Below, in pieces: positions 37,670 to 47,375 of a stretch of DNA of 64,000 nt (position 1 is the first letter of the stretch; every line of letters starts with the position of its first letter). The DNA is from an uncultured Bacilli bacterium (GTDB lineage: Bacteria > Bacillota_I > Bacilli_A > RF39 > UBA660). The stretch spans positions 1 through 64,000 of the forward strand of contig CANRAH010000001.1 in NCBI GenBank assembly GCA_947628565.1, given 5' to 3'. The translations under genes were made by a program, and so were the position numbers. The notes under the pieces are model-generated. The model ran no database searches and was not told the origin of the DNA. It worked only from the letters and a program-made list of their open reading frames with translations.

Positions 37670-39310
37670 ATGAAAAAGATTTTTAATTTAAAATATAAAT
37701 TTCAAGTAAGTATTCTAAGTTTAATTTATTCACTTTTATTATTATTTGGTACAAGTTATATGTACGTAGGTAATTCAAATTTAATAAAAGACAATATTAT
37801 AGTTAGTTTAATTATATTTATAATTATATTTTTTATATTTAGAATTCTTATATTATTATTATTTAAATTTATAGATAATAAGAAAATAAAAGAAAGTAAT
37901 AAAAAGACTAAATTTAGAAATCTTTATGATAAATATCCATTTATCATAAGTATTATAATAATACTTATTTTATGGCTACCCTATATAATTTCTTTTTATC
38001 CTGTAATACTTTCACCAGATCCAAGCTTTCAAATAAGACAATATTTTAAAATACCAAATAAATATTCAGACTATTCTATTATGATAGATCCAAATGTCAC
38101 AATTACTAATCATCATCCTGTTGTTCATACATTAATATTAGGTACATTACTTAAAATAGGAAATATTATGGGGAATGATAATTTTGGATTATTCATGTAT
38201 AGTATAATTCAAATATTAATATTATCAAGTACTTTAGCGTATACAATAAAATATATGAAAAAAATTAATACTCCATATAAATATAGATTGATTGCTTTAT
38301 TAATATATTCATTAGTACCTATGTATCCTATGTATGCTATGAGCGCAGTTAAAGATGTAATTTTCTCATCACTTATAATACTTTATATAATATTAATATA
38401 TCATATAGTAAAAAATAAAGATTTAACTTTAAAATTTAAAAATATAATTTCAATATTTATTTTACTTACTTTAATAATTTTATTTAGGAATAATGGATTT
38501 CATATAGTACTTTTAAGTTTTCCATTAACATTCCTATTAAATAAAAAAAATTTAAAAAAATTAGTCTTAATATTTATATTATTTTTAACATTTAATTTTT
38601 CATATAACAATATAATACTTAAATATTTTAAAGTAACTCCTTCTAGCATAAGAGAGGTACTTTCCATTCCTTTTCAACAAACAGCAAGATATGTAAAATA
38701 TAAGGATGTATCAAGCGAAGAATATGAAATATATGATAAAGTATTAGATATGTCTACTTTATCATCAAGATATGATCCTGAAATAAGTGATCCTGTTAAA
38801 AATAAGTATAATAAATATGCAACTTCTAATGATTTAAAAAAATATTTTAAATATTGGTTTAAAGATTTATTAAAAGCACCTAATATTTATATAGATGCGA
38901 CAATAAATAATACTTATGGATATTTTTATCCTTTTAAAACAAATTGGTATATATATTATAAGTATGATACTAAAATAAAGCATAATGGATTTAATTATCA
39001 TTATAATAATTTAGAAAATTCAAGGAATCTTTTAAGCGGATTTGGAGTTATTTTCCCATTTATACCAATTATAGGTTTAATTTCAAATATAGGATTTAAT
39101 ACGTGGATATTATTTTTCCTTACAACATATTTAATATATAAGAAAAGATATAGATATATAGCATTTTTAATCCCAAGTTTTATAGTATTACTTGTTTGTG
39201 TAGCTTCACCGGTTAATACATATTTTAGATATGCTATGCCATACATATTTGCTATGCCAATAATTATTGCTTTATTTAATGATTGTACTAAGGAGGAGTT
39301 CTATGAATAA
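37670..39310 (+). CDS. Polytopic membrane protein, DUF6020-like / GT-C-like
   Basis: About 12 hydrophobic segments; LPYIISFYPVILSPDPSFQIRQYF; NHHPVVHTLILG. Confidence 0.7.
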   Translation: MKKIFNLKYKFQVSILSLIYSLLLLFGTSYMYVGNSNLIKDNIIVSLIIFIIIFFIFRILILLLFKFIDNKKIKESNKKTKFRNLYDKYPFIISIIIILILWLPYIISFYPVILSPDPSFQIRQYFKIPNKYSDYSIMIDPNVTITNHHPVVHTLILGTLLKIGNIMGNDNFGLFMYSIIQILILSSTLAYTIKYMKKINTPYKYRLIALLIYSLVPMYPMYAMSAVKDVIFSSLIILYIILIYHIVKNKDLTLKFKNIISIFILLTLIILFRNNGFHIVLLSFPLTFLLNKKNLKKLVLIFILFLTFNFSYNNIILKYFKVTPSSIREVLSIPFQQTARYVKYKDVSSEEYEIYDKVLDMSTLSSRYDPEISDPVKNKYNKYATSNDLKKYFKYWFKDLLKAPNIYIDATINNTYGYFYPFKTNWYIYYKYDTKIKHNGFNYHYNNLENSRNLLSGFGVIFPFIPIIGLISNIGFNTWILFFLTTYLIYKKRYRYIAFLIPSFIVLLVCVASPVNTYFRYAMPYIFAMPIIIALFNDCTKEEFYE

Positions 39311-40232
39311 AAAAATAGCTGTTTTAATACCTTGTTATAATGAAGCAAAAACAATAAAAAAAGTAATTGATGATTTTAGATTAGAACTTGAAGATGCAGA
39401 TATTTACGTATATGATAATAATTCTGAAGATAATACAGATGAAATAGCTAAACAAGAAAAAGCTATTGTAAGATATGAATATAAACAAGGAAAAGGTAAT
39501 GTAATAAGGAGCATGTTTAGAGACATTGATGCTGATTGTTATATCTTAGTAGATGGGGATGATACATACTCAGCTAAAAGCGCTAAAAAAATGTGTGAAT
39601 TTATATTAAGTGGAAAAGCTGATATGGTAATTGGAGATAGACTTTCAAGTACATATTTTAAAGAAAACAAAAGACCTTTTCATAATTTTGGTAATAGATT
39701 AGTTAGATTTTTAATAAATAATCTATTCAAATGTAATATTAAAGATATAATGACTGGATATCGTGCATTCAGCTATGAATTTGTTAAAGGGTTCCCAGTA
39801 CTTTCAAAGGGATTTGAAATAGAAACAGAGATGACTATACACGCTGTAGATAAAAATTTTAAAATAGTTGAAATACCTATTGAATATAAAGATAGAATAG
39901 AAGGATCACAATCAAAATTAAATACTTATAAAGATGGAATGAAGGTATTAAAAACAATAGCGATTTTATTTAAAGAATATAAACCAAGTGCATTTTTTAA
40001 TATTTTTTCATTATTCCTATTAATAATGTCTTTAATATTAGGTGTACCTGTAGTTTTAGAATATTTTAAAACAGGATATGTGCCAAGATTTCCAAGTTTA
40101 ATAGTATCAGGAGTATTTATTACACTTTCAATTTTATTATGGATAACTGGAATAATATTGCAAGTAATTGTTAAAAAGAATAGACAAATGTATGAATTAT
40201 ATTTAAATTTAATAAGGAGTAAGAATGTATAA
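39267..40232 (+). CDS. Family 2 glycosyltransferase, dolichyl-phosphate mannosyltransferase-like (start probably 39303)
   Basis: VLIPCYNEAKTIKKVIDDFR; VDGDDTYSAKSAKKM; two C-terminal TM helices. Confidence 0.9.
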   Translation: MLYLMIVLRRSSMNKKIAVLIPCYNEAKTIKKVIDDFRLELEDADIYVYDNNSEDNTDEIAKQEKAIVRYEYKQGKGNVIRSMFRDIDADCYILVDGDDTYSAKSAKKMCEFILSGKADMVIGDRLSSTYFKENKRPFHNFGNRLVRFLINNLFKCNIKDIMTGYRAFSYEFVKGFPVLSKGFEIETEMTIHAVDKNFKIVEIPIEYKDRIEGSQSKLNTYKDGMKVLKTIAILFKEYKPSAFFNIFSLFLLIMSLILGVPVVLEYFKTGYVPRFPSLIVSGVFITLSILLWITGIILQVIVKKNRQMYELYLNLIRSKNV

Positions 40233-40608
40233 ATTAATTAAACAAATTATTAGGTTTTCAGTAGTAGGTGGCCTAGCATTTTTAATAGATTATAGTCTTT
40301 TATACGCATTTACAGAATTTTTAAAAATACATTATTTGATATCATCAATTATTTCTTTTAGTGTATCTGTTATATTTAATTATGTTTTAAGTGTGAAATG
40401 GGTATTTGATGTAAATAAAAAGCAAGATATAAAAGAATTTATAAAATTTATAATTTTTAGTGTAATAGGACTTATAATTAATTCAATTTTAATGTATATA
40501 CAAGTAGATATAATGGGTATTCATTATATGATAGCTAAATTGTTTTCAACTATAATAGTTATGATATATAATTTTATAACAAGGAAAATATTTATAGAAG
40601 GTGTTTAA
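40225..40608 (+). CDS. GtrA-family membrane protein
   Basis: QIIRFSVVGGLAFLIDYSLLYAFTEF; FSVSVIFNYVLSVKWVF. Confidence 0.9.
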   Translation: MYKLIKQIIRFSVVGGLAFLIDYSLLYAFTEFLKIHYLISSIISFSVSVIFNYVLSVKWVFDVNKKQDIKEFIKFIIFSVIGLIINSILMYIQVDIMGIHYMIAKLFSTIIVMIYNFITRKIFIEGV

Positions 40609-41019
40609 ATGGAAGTAGAGTATTTAACAAGTAAAGATATAGAAAAATATTATAATTTTATAAAAGAAGTTTTTGACTATAATGTAAATAAGGATAGAAT
40701 AGAAGAACTTATACGTAAAAATAAAGTTTTAATATTAAAAAAGAAGGAAATAATAGTAGCATCTTTGGTACTAGAAGAGAAAGTAGAATATATTAAAAAT
40801 CAAAAATATTATATTTTATCATATCTTGGGGTATTAAAAGAATATAGAAGAAAAGGTTATGCGAATAAATTATTTTCTAAAGTAGAAGAATTAGTAAAAG
40901 AGAATAATATTAATTATATCGAATTAAATTCAGGTAATCAAAGAAGAGAAGCATATTATTTCTATAGAGACAAAAATTTTAAGATAAAGGACACTACCGT
41001 ATTTATAAAAATATATTAA
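40609..41019 (+). CDS. GNAT-family N-acetyltransferase
   Basis: YLGVLKEYRRKGYANKLFSKVEELVKE; LNSGNQRREAYYFYRDKNF. Confidence 0.88.
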   Translation: MEVEYLTSKDIEKYYNFIKEVFDYNVNKDRIEELIRKNKVLILKKKEIIVASLVLEEKVEYIKNQKYYILSYLGVLKEYRRKGYANKLFSKVEELVKENNINYIELNSGNQRREAYYFYRDKNFKIKDTTVFIKIY

Positions 41020-41026
41020 AATTAAT

Positions 41027-41056
41027 TAAATGCAAAAAAATTTGCATTTTTTTTGT
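41027..41056 (+). terminator. Terminator
   Basis: aaatgcaaaaaaatttgcattttttttg. Confidence 0.65.
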
Positions 41057-41103
41057 ATAAAAAAGGAAATTAAAAACTTTTAAATGATGATATATATAGG
41101 GAG

Positions 41104-43173
41104 GTGATAAAATTGATAAAATATCCTTTGGTCGTGCAAGAAGAATATAAAGATTGTGGTGTAGCTTGCCTTGAAATGGTTATAAAATATTATGGTGGTT
41201 ATGTAAAGATGAATACATTGTTTGATTTAACAAAAACAAATAAAAAAGGAACTACTGCTTATCATTTAAAAGAAGCATTAATTGCTTTAGGATTTCAAGC
41301 AAAAGGTGTGAGTGCTACTTTAGATCAAATGAGCTATGATAATATTATTTTACCTTGTATAGCTAATGTAACTATAAATAGGGAATATAAGCATTTTGTA
41401 GTTATTTACGAAATAAATTTTAAAAAGCAATATTTAATAATTGGAGATCCTATGGATAAAGTAAAGAAAATGTCCTTTATAGAATTTAGTGAAATATATA
41501 ATAATGTACTTATTACTTTTTTTCCAATAAAAACATTAGCAATAGATAAGGAAATTCCTTTTACTAATTTCATTTTTAAATTAGTAATTCCACATAAAAA
41601 AATACTTTTTAATATATTTATGTTATCTTTTTTCATAACATTGTTTTCTATAATAACATCATTTTATACAGAGCAAATGATTAATACAACATTTTCTAAA
41701 AATAATTTATTATTAATTTTCTATATCTTCTTAACTATATATATTTTAAAAATATTATCCGATTATTTTAGGAACAGGGCATTATCTTTTATCAATCAAA
41801 AAATAGATCTTGTACTTACTTTAGATATTTTTAATAATATTGTAAATCTTCCTTATCGCTATTATAAAAGTAGAAATACAGGAGATGTTTTATCTAGGAT
41901 AAACGATTTAGAAAATGTAAGAGAGATGATAAGCAAAGTCGCGCTTTCTCTTTTCATCGATCTGCCACTTGCTATAGTTTCTTTAATTGTACTTTACATA
42001 ATTAATGCTTCTTTATTTAAAGTTGGTATAATCATTATTCTGTTATATTTTGTTGTAATTTTGTTATTTAGATTTCCATTCAAAAATTATATAAAAAAAA
42101 TACAATCTAAAAAAAGTGAAGCAACATCTTATATGATTGAATCTATAAGTGGATATGAAACAGTAAAGGGGTTGCACATAGAAGATAATATAATAGATAA
42201 ATTCGAAAAAAAATATGTATGTCTTTTAAAGGATTTATTTAAATTTCAAAATTTATATTTTTTACAAAATATGCTTAAAGATATTATAAATAACATTGGA
42301 TTTGTAGTTATAATTTTTGTTGGCTGCATTTTAGTTAATGAGAATAAAATTAAGTTAGGAACATTATTTACTTTTACATCTTTATTAATTTATTTTTTAG
42401 AGCCTATTAAAAATATTATTAATTTGGATAGCGTAATAAGAGAAGCAAAAAATTCTATAAAAAGGGTTTTAGATTTAGTTGTTTATAATAATTCAAATGA
42501 TGGTGTAGTTAAAAAATTTGAAAATAGAGATATTGTATTTAAAAATTTAAAGTATTCGTTTAATGATAGAAATTATGTTTTAAAAAATATAAATTTAACT
42601 ATAAAAAAAGGGTCTAAAGTAATGGTTGTAGGAAAAAGTGGTAGTGGTAAAAGTACATTATTTAAAATCCTTATGAAATATTATAATATAAATAATAATA
42701 TGGTGTATATAAATAATATAGATTTAAATAATTATAAAAAGAGTACTATAGATAGTAATATTATATATATAGGTCAAAATGAAATATTATTTAATGATAC
42801 TTTATATAATAATTTAATATTTTTTAATAGCGATAGTTCTAGACTTTTAGATGTTTCTAAGATATGTTGTTTAGATGATATAATTGATTCTAATTTAGGT
42901 TTTAATACACTAATTTTAGAAAATGGTGAAAATTTGTCCGGTGGAGAAAGACAAAGAATTATATTAGCTCGTGCATTACTTAAAAATTTTAATATATTGA
43001 TTATAGACGAAGGATTGAGTCAAGTCGATGTTGATATGGAAAGAATAATACTTAAATCTGTTATTAATAATTATAAAGATAAAACTATTATTTTTATATC
43101 TCATAGATTGGATAATTTAGACTTATTTAATGAACTTATTAAAATGAAAGATGGAAAAATATTGGAGGGTTAA
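41104..43173 (+). CDS. Peptidase C39-containing bacteriocin ABC transporter (LanT/ComA-like)
   Basis: YPLVVQEEYKDCGVACLEMVIKYYGG Cys peptidase; KHFVVIYEI; GKSGSGKST; LSGGERQRIILARALLKNFNILIIDE. Confidence 0.92.
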   Translation: MIKLIKYPLVVQEEYKDCGVACLEMVIKYYGGYVKMNTLFDLTKTNKKGTTAYHLKEALIALGFQAKGVSATLDQMSYDNIILPCIANVTINREYKHFVVIYEINFKKQYLIIGDPMDKVKKMSFIEFSEIYNNVLITFFPIKTLAIDKEIPFTNFIFKLVIPHKKILFNIFMLSFFITLFSIITSFYTEQMINTTFSKNNLLLIFYIFLTIYILKILSDYFRNRALSFINQKIDLVLTLDIFNNIVNLPYRYYKSRNTGDVLSRINDLENVREMISKVALSLFIDLPLAIVSLIVLYIINASLFKVGIIIILLYFVVILLFRFPFKNYIKKIQSKKSEATSYMIESISGYETVKGLHIEDNIIDKFEKKYVCLLKDLFKFQNLYFLQNMLKDIINNIGFVVIIFVGCILVNENKIKLGTLFTFTSLLIYFLEPIKNIINLDSVIREAKNSIKRVLDLVVYNNSNDGVVKKFENRDIVFKNLKYSFNDRNYVLKNINLTIKKGSKVMVVGKSGSGKSTLFKILMKYYNINNNMVYINNIDLNNYKKSTIDSNIIYIGQNEILFNDTLYNNLIFFNSDSSRLLDVSKICCLDDIIDSNLGFNTLILENGENLSGGERQRIILARALLKNFNILIIDEGLSQVDVDMERIILKSVINNYKDKTIIFISHRLDNLDLFNELIKMKDGKILEG

Positions 43174-43599
43174 ATGGAAGAAATTAGTATTTATAATAAT
43201 TCTAAAGTAATTCTAAATAAAAAAATGCCATCAATAATTACATCTTGGATTACTATATTGATTATTCTATTAATATTTACAATTATATTTTGTCAAGTAA
43301 AGTTTAATATATATGAAAAAATAAATGGAGTAGTGATTACTTTAGATAATCAAATTTACATAAAAGCATTATTAAATGAAAGTGACTTCGAATTGAATAA
43401 AAAGAATTCTTTATATATTAAAGGGAAAAAATATAATTATAAAATAATCGATATAAAAGACAAAGAAGTTTTATTTTATATAGATATTCCGTCTGATTTA
43501 ATAATTGAAGGCAATATAATTAATATTAATATTCTAAAAGAAAGAACGACAGTATTCAAAATTATAAAAAGGAAAATAAAAGAAAGGATTGATGTATGA
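43174..43599 (+). CDS. Short HlyD-like bacteriocin secretion accessory protein
   Basis: Single N-terminal TM, then small beta-rich domain; position after C39 transporter and overlap with the precursor start. Confidence 0.55.
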   Translation: MEEISIYNNSKVILNKKMPSIITSWITILIILLIFTIIFCQVKFNIYEKINGVVITLDNQIYIKALLNESDFELNKKNSLYIKGKKYNYKIIDIKDKEVLFYIDIPSDLIIEGNIININILKERTTVFKIIKRKIKERIDV

Positions 43600-43736
43600 A
43601 AATATTAACAAATGATGAATTAAAAAAAGTAGATGGTGGAGGATTTAGTGTAGGATTTATGATAGGCTTAGGTATAGTTGTAACATTTTTAATTGGGGTT
43701 ATAGATGGAATAGTAAGGCCTTTGAAATGCAATTAG
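43596..43736 (+). CDS. Bacteriocin precursor 1 with double-glycine leader (46 aa), absent from the ORF track
   Basis: MKILTNDELKKVDGG-GFSVGFMIGLGIVVTFLIGVIDGIVRPLKCN*; ATGA overlap with upstream CDS, gaaagga RBS. Confidence 0.82.
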   Translation: MKILTNDELKKVDGGGFSVGFMIGLGIVVTFLIGVIDGIVRPLKCN

Positions 43737-43743
43737 GAGTCAA

Positions 43744-43917
43744 ATGAAAGAATTAAGTAAAAAAGAACTATTAAATATAGATGGGGGAACTTCTAATTTG
43801 CTTACTACTGCATTTTTCAATGCTTTAACAAAGGCAATATCAACAATATTAGATCTTGGTAGAAGCTTTGGTACAGCAATCAGGAGTTCGATATCAGGAA
43901 ATGTTTGCCCATTTTAA
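43744..43917 (+). CDS. Bacteriocin precursor 2 with double-glycine leader (57 aa), absent from the ORF track
   Basis: MKELSKKELLNIDGG-TSNLLTTAFFNALTKAISTILDLGRSFGTAIRSSISGNVCPF*; taggag RBS. Confidence 0.85.
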   Translation: MKELSKKELLNIDGGTSNLLTTAFFNALTKAISTILDLGRSFGTAIRSSISGNVCPF

Positions 43918-44062
43918 AGATAAAAAATTTATAATAATAATTATTTTAATTTTAACAATTCCACTATGGCTTATGCTATTTAATTATATATCAGATTTCT
44001 TAATTCAAACAGGGAGAATTACAGGAACATATATAAGGGTTATAGGTAATACTAAATGCTGA
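43901..44062 (+). CDS. Small membrane protein, candidate bacteriocin immunity protein (ORF track start 43856 TTG; ATG at 43901 preferred)
   Basis: MFAHFKDKKFIIIIILILTIPLWLMLFNYISDFLIQTGRITGTYIRVIGNTKC; overlaps precursor 2 end out of frame. Confidence 0.55.
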   Translation: MFAHFKDKKFIIIIILILTIPLWLMLFNYISDFLIQTGRITGTYIRVIGNTKC

Positions 44063-44097
44063 TTGGAGAGATTTTATCTCTCTTTTTGTGAGGTTGT

Positions 44098-44466
44098 GTG
44101 GAAGAAATAATATTAATATTTAATGATATCGATATTAAATGTATAAAATATAATAGTAAGTTTTATATAAATATACTTGATTTAATAAAATCTTTCGAAA
44201 GTAAAAAATTTATGTTACAACGAAAAATAAAAAAGATATATTATCTAATTAAATTAAAAATGTATAAGATAAATACTTATTGTAAAATAGAGGATGTATT
44301 TAAAGCGCTTATTCTTATTTATAATAAAAAAAATAATATAGAACTTGTTCGTTCTAAACTTTTAAAATTGTTAGATGAACAAATGATAAATGCATCAAAT
44401 GAATGTGTTGATAGTATAATTTTGAACGATATAAAATTAGATATTATTAAAAGTTTGTTTAAATAA
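44098..44466 (+). CDS. Hypothetical protein in bacteriocin locus
   Basis: 122-aa ORF, GTG start, no recognised motif. Confidence 0.5.
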   Translation: MEEIILIFNDIDIKCIKYNSKFYINILDLIKSFESKKFMLQRKIKKIYYLIKLKMYKINTYCKIEDVFKALILIYNKKNNIELVRSKLLKLLDEQMINASNECVDSIILNDIKLDIIKSLFK

Positions 44467-44555
44467 ACACTAAATGTGTTAAAAATAAAAGTTTTTCTTG
44501 TATATTTTAAAATAAGGTGTTATAATACTGGTAGATTTGTGAAAGGAGGGATTAT

Positions 44556-44750
44556 ATGTCAAAGGTAGTAGTAAGAAATGGAAATGTTGATGGTGCATTA
44601 CGTACTATGAAACAAAAAAATGCAAGAGACGGCCTCCTAAAGAAAGTTAGAGAAAGACAAGAAGGATATAAGAAACCTGGAGTTAGACGTAGAGAGAAAA
44701 AAGAAGAAGGCATCAAAAATACAAGGAAAAGGCAAAGAGATAACTATTAA
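44556..44750 (+). CDS. rpsU: 30S ribosomal protein bS21
   Basis: VVVRNGNVDGALRTMKQKNARDGLLKKVRERQEGYKKPGVRRREKK. Confidence 0.9.
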   Translation: MSKVVVRNGNVDGALRTMKQKNARDGLLKKVRERQEGYKKPGVRRREKKEEGIKNTRKRQRDNY

Positions 44751-44776
44751 GAGCTATATAGCTCTTTAATTTTAAA
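44746..44776 (+). terminator. Terminator-like hairpin after rpsU
   Basis: taagagctatatagctctttaatttt. Confidence 0.6.
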
Positions 44777-44789
44777 AGAAAGGGATTTT

Positions 44790-45248
44790 ATGAGAGATAA
44801 ATTATTAAATGATTTAGTTACTGCTATGAAAAATCAAGATAAAGAAACACTTAGTGTACTTAGAATGGTTAAAGGAGCAATTCAATTAGAAGAGATAAAC
44901 AAACATCATGAACTTACTGATGATGAGGTAATTGGGGTTTTAAGTAAACAAATAAAGACTAGAAAGGAATCTATTTTAGAATTCGAAAAAGCAGAAAGAA
45001 CTGATTTAATAGAAAAAACAAATAGGGAAATAGAAATTTTAAATAAATATATGCCAGAACAGTTAAGTACAGAGGAGGTACTTAAAATAATAGATGAGGC
45101 TTTTGATAATATTAATCCAACATCTAGTTCTGACATGGGTAAAATTATGGGATATGTAAATCCTAAATTAAAAGGTAAAGCTGATATGAGCTTTGTAAGC
45201 AAAACTATTAAAGAAAAGTTATCTAATGCTACTATTAATAAAAATTAA
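44790..45248 (+). CDS. GatB/YqeY domain-containing protein
   Basis: RDKLLNDLVTAMKNQDKETLSVLRMVKGAIQLEEI; YMPEQLS; SDMGKIMGYVNPKLKGKADM; follows rpsU as commonly seen. Confidence 0.93.
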   Translation: MRDKLLNDLVTAMKNQDKETLSVLRMVKGAIQLEEINKHHELTDDEVIGVLSKQIKTRKESILEFEKAERTDLIEKTNREIEILNKYMPEQLSTEEVLKIIDEAFDNINPTSSSDMGKIMGYVNPKLKGKADMSFVSKTIKEKLSNATINKN

Positions 45249-45358
45249 TAGTTTTTTTAATTGAAGATTATTTAAAAAAGATATATAGTTAAAAGGAATA
45301 AAATACTTTAAAAGACTATATTTATTTAATATTTTATGATATTATATGTGTAGGTGAT

Positions 45359-46831
45359 TTGATGAGAGAATTAAGTGAACAAGAAATAGTTAGAAGAGAA
45401 AAAATAGATGAAATTAGCAAATATACAAATCCATATCCTGATAAATATGATGTAACAAATACATTATTAGAAGCAAGAGATTTAAGTGATGGTACTAAAG
45501 ATATTAGTATAGCTGGTAGAATTGTATTTATGAGAAAAATGGGAAAGTTAAGTTTTGTACGTTTAAGAGATTTAGAAGATTCCATACAAGTACAATTAAA
45601 AAGTGATGTAACAAATGAAGATGATTACGAATTTTTTAAAAAGCTAGTTGATGTTGGAGATTTTATTGGAGCTAAAGGAGAAATAATAACAACACAAACA
45701 GGTGAAAAAACTTTACTTGCCCATAGTATTACCTTCTTAGGCAAAGCATTAAAACCATTACCAGAAAAATTTCATGGATTATCTGATATAGAATTAAAAT
45801 ATAGGCAAAGATATGTAGATTTAATAATGAATGAAGAATCAAGACGCGTATTTTTAGGAAGAAGTAAATTATATGCATTTATTCATAAATATTTAGGAGA
45901 AAATGGATTCTTGGAAGTAGAAACACCTATATTACAAAATGCAGTAAGTGGAGCTTCTGCCAAACCATTTTATACACATCATAACGCACTTGATATGGAT
46001 TGCAATTTAAGAATAGCACCTGAAACATATTTAAAACAATGTATAGCTGCTGGATTTAATAGAGTATATGAACTTGCTAAATGTTTTAGAAACGAAGGAA
46101 TGGATTCAGAACATTTACAAGAATTTACTCAAGTTGAATGGTATGTTGCTTATTGGAATTTTGAAGATACAATTAAATTTTACAAAAAATTTATGCAAGA
46201 ATTATTGACTGAAATAGTTGGTACTACTAAAATTGAATATCAAGGAAATATATTAGATTTTGGTGCAGCAACTTGGAAAAGAATTAATTATTGTGAAGAA
46301 ATGGAGCAATTACTAGGATTTGACTTTTTAAGTATAGATGAACCTATAGAATTAAAAAATAAAATTGTAGAAAAAGGATTATATACAATGGAAGATTTAG
46401 AAGAATATAAATCATTAAGTCAAATAATAGATTTTATATATAAAAAGCAAATTAGAGCTAATATAATAGAACCAACTATTATATACAATTATCCTGCTGT
46501 AATGATGCCTTTAACTAGAAGAAATGATAATAATGATAAAATGGTTGATATGTTCCAAGTAGTAGCAAGTGGCACAGAACTATGTAAAGCATATTCTGAA
46601 TTAGTAGATCCAATTATTCAACGAAAAACTTTTGAAGATCAATTAAAAGCAAAATCTCAAGGTGATGAAGAAACAATGGATTTAGATGAAAATTTCTTAC
46701 AATCTATGGAACAAGGTATGCCACCTATATCGGGACTTGGTTTTGGAATAGATAGATTAGTTATGATTATATTTGATCAACCTTCAATTAGAGATGTAGT
46801 ATTATTCCCTATGATGAAAGAAAAAAAATAG
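45359..46831 (+). CDS. lysS: Lysyl-tRNA synthetase, class II
   Basis: YRQRYVDLIMNEESRRVFLGRSK; SGASAKPFYTHHNALDMDCNLRIAPE; PPISGLGFGIDRLVMI. Confidence 0.96.
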   Translation: MMRELSEQEIVRREKIDEISKYTNPYPDKYDVTNTLLEARDLSDGTKDISIAGRIVFMRKMGKLSFVRLRDLEDSIQVQLKSDVTNEDDYEFFKKLVDVGDFIGAKGEIITTQTGEKTLLAHSITFLGKALKPLPEKFHGLSDIELKYRQRYVDLIMNEESRRVFLGRSKLYAFIHKYLGENGFLEVETPILQNAVSGASAKPFYTHHNALDMDCNLRIAPETYLKQCIAAGFNRVYELAKCFRNEGMDSEHLQEFTQVEWYVAYWNFEDTIKFYKKFMQELLTEIVGTTKIEYQGNILDFGAATWKRINYCEEMEQLLGFDFLSIDEPIELKNKIVEKGLYTMEDLEEYKSLSQIIDFIYKKQIRANIIEPTIIYNYPAVMMPLTRRNDNNDKMVDMFQVVASGTELCKAYSELVDPIIQRKTFEDQLKAKSQGDEETMDLDENFLQSMEQGMPPISGLGFGIDRLVMIIFDQPSIRDVVLFPMMKEKK

Positions 46832-47364
46832 TGAAATTATATGTAGTAAGACATGGGGAAACTATTTGGAATAAAGAAAACAAAGTTCAAGGATTAAGTG
46901 ATATACCACTGACAGAAAATGGTATAAAAGAAGCTTATAAGTTAAAAGATTTAGTTAAAAATTTAAATATTGATGTGGTAATATCAAGTCCATTAAAAAG
47001 AGCTAAAGTCACAGCAGAGATATTAATAGATAAAAAACTTCCTATTAATACTGATGATAGAATAAAAGAAAGAGATTGGGGATTGAATGAAGGCGCTTTG
47101 ATAAGTGAAGTTGACAAATGGGATTGCTGGGATATAGTATTAAATACGAAGGTACAAAATATAGAATGTTTACAAGATTTTATGTATAGAGTATCCGATT
47201 TCTTAGAAGATATAAAAATAAAATATAAAGATAAAAATGTACTTGTAGTAACTCATTCTGCAGTTATTCGTGTTATTCATTATATGTTAGGTAATATACC
47301 AGAAGATGGTAATTTATCAAGATTAAATATTCCAAATTTAAGAATATTAGAGTATATTATATAG
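46831..47364 (+). CDS. Histidine phosphatase family protein
   Basis: LYVVRHGETIWNKENKVQG; SSPLKRAKVTAEIL; VVTHSAVIRVIHYML. Confidence 0.93.
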   Translation: MKLYVVRHGETIWNKENKVQGLSDIPLTENGIKEAYKLKDLVKNLNIDVVISSPLKRAKVTAEILIDKKLPINTDDRIKERDWGLNEGALISEVDKWDCWDIVLNTKVQNIECLQDFMYRVSDFLEDIKIKYKDKNVLVVTHSAVIRVIHYMLGNIPEDGNLSRLNIPNLRILEYII

Positions 47365-47375
47365 AAGGAGAATTT

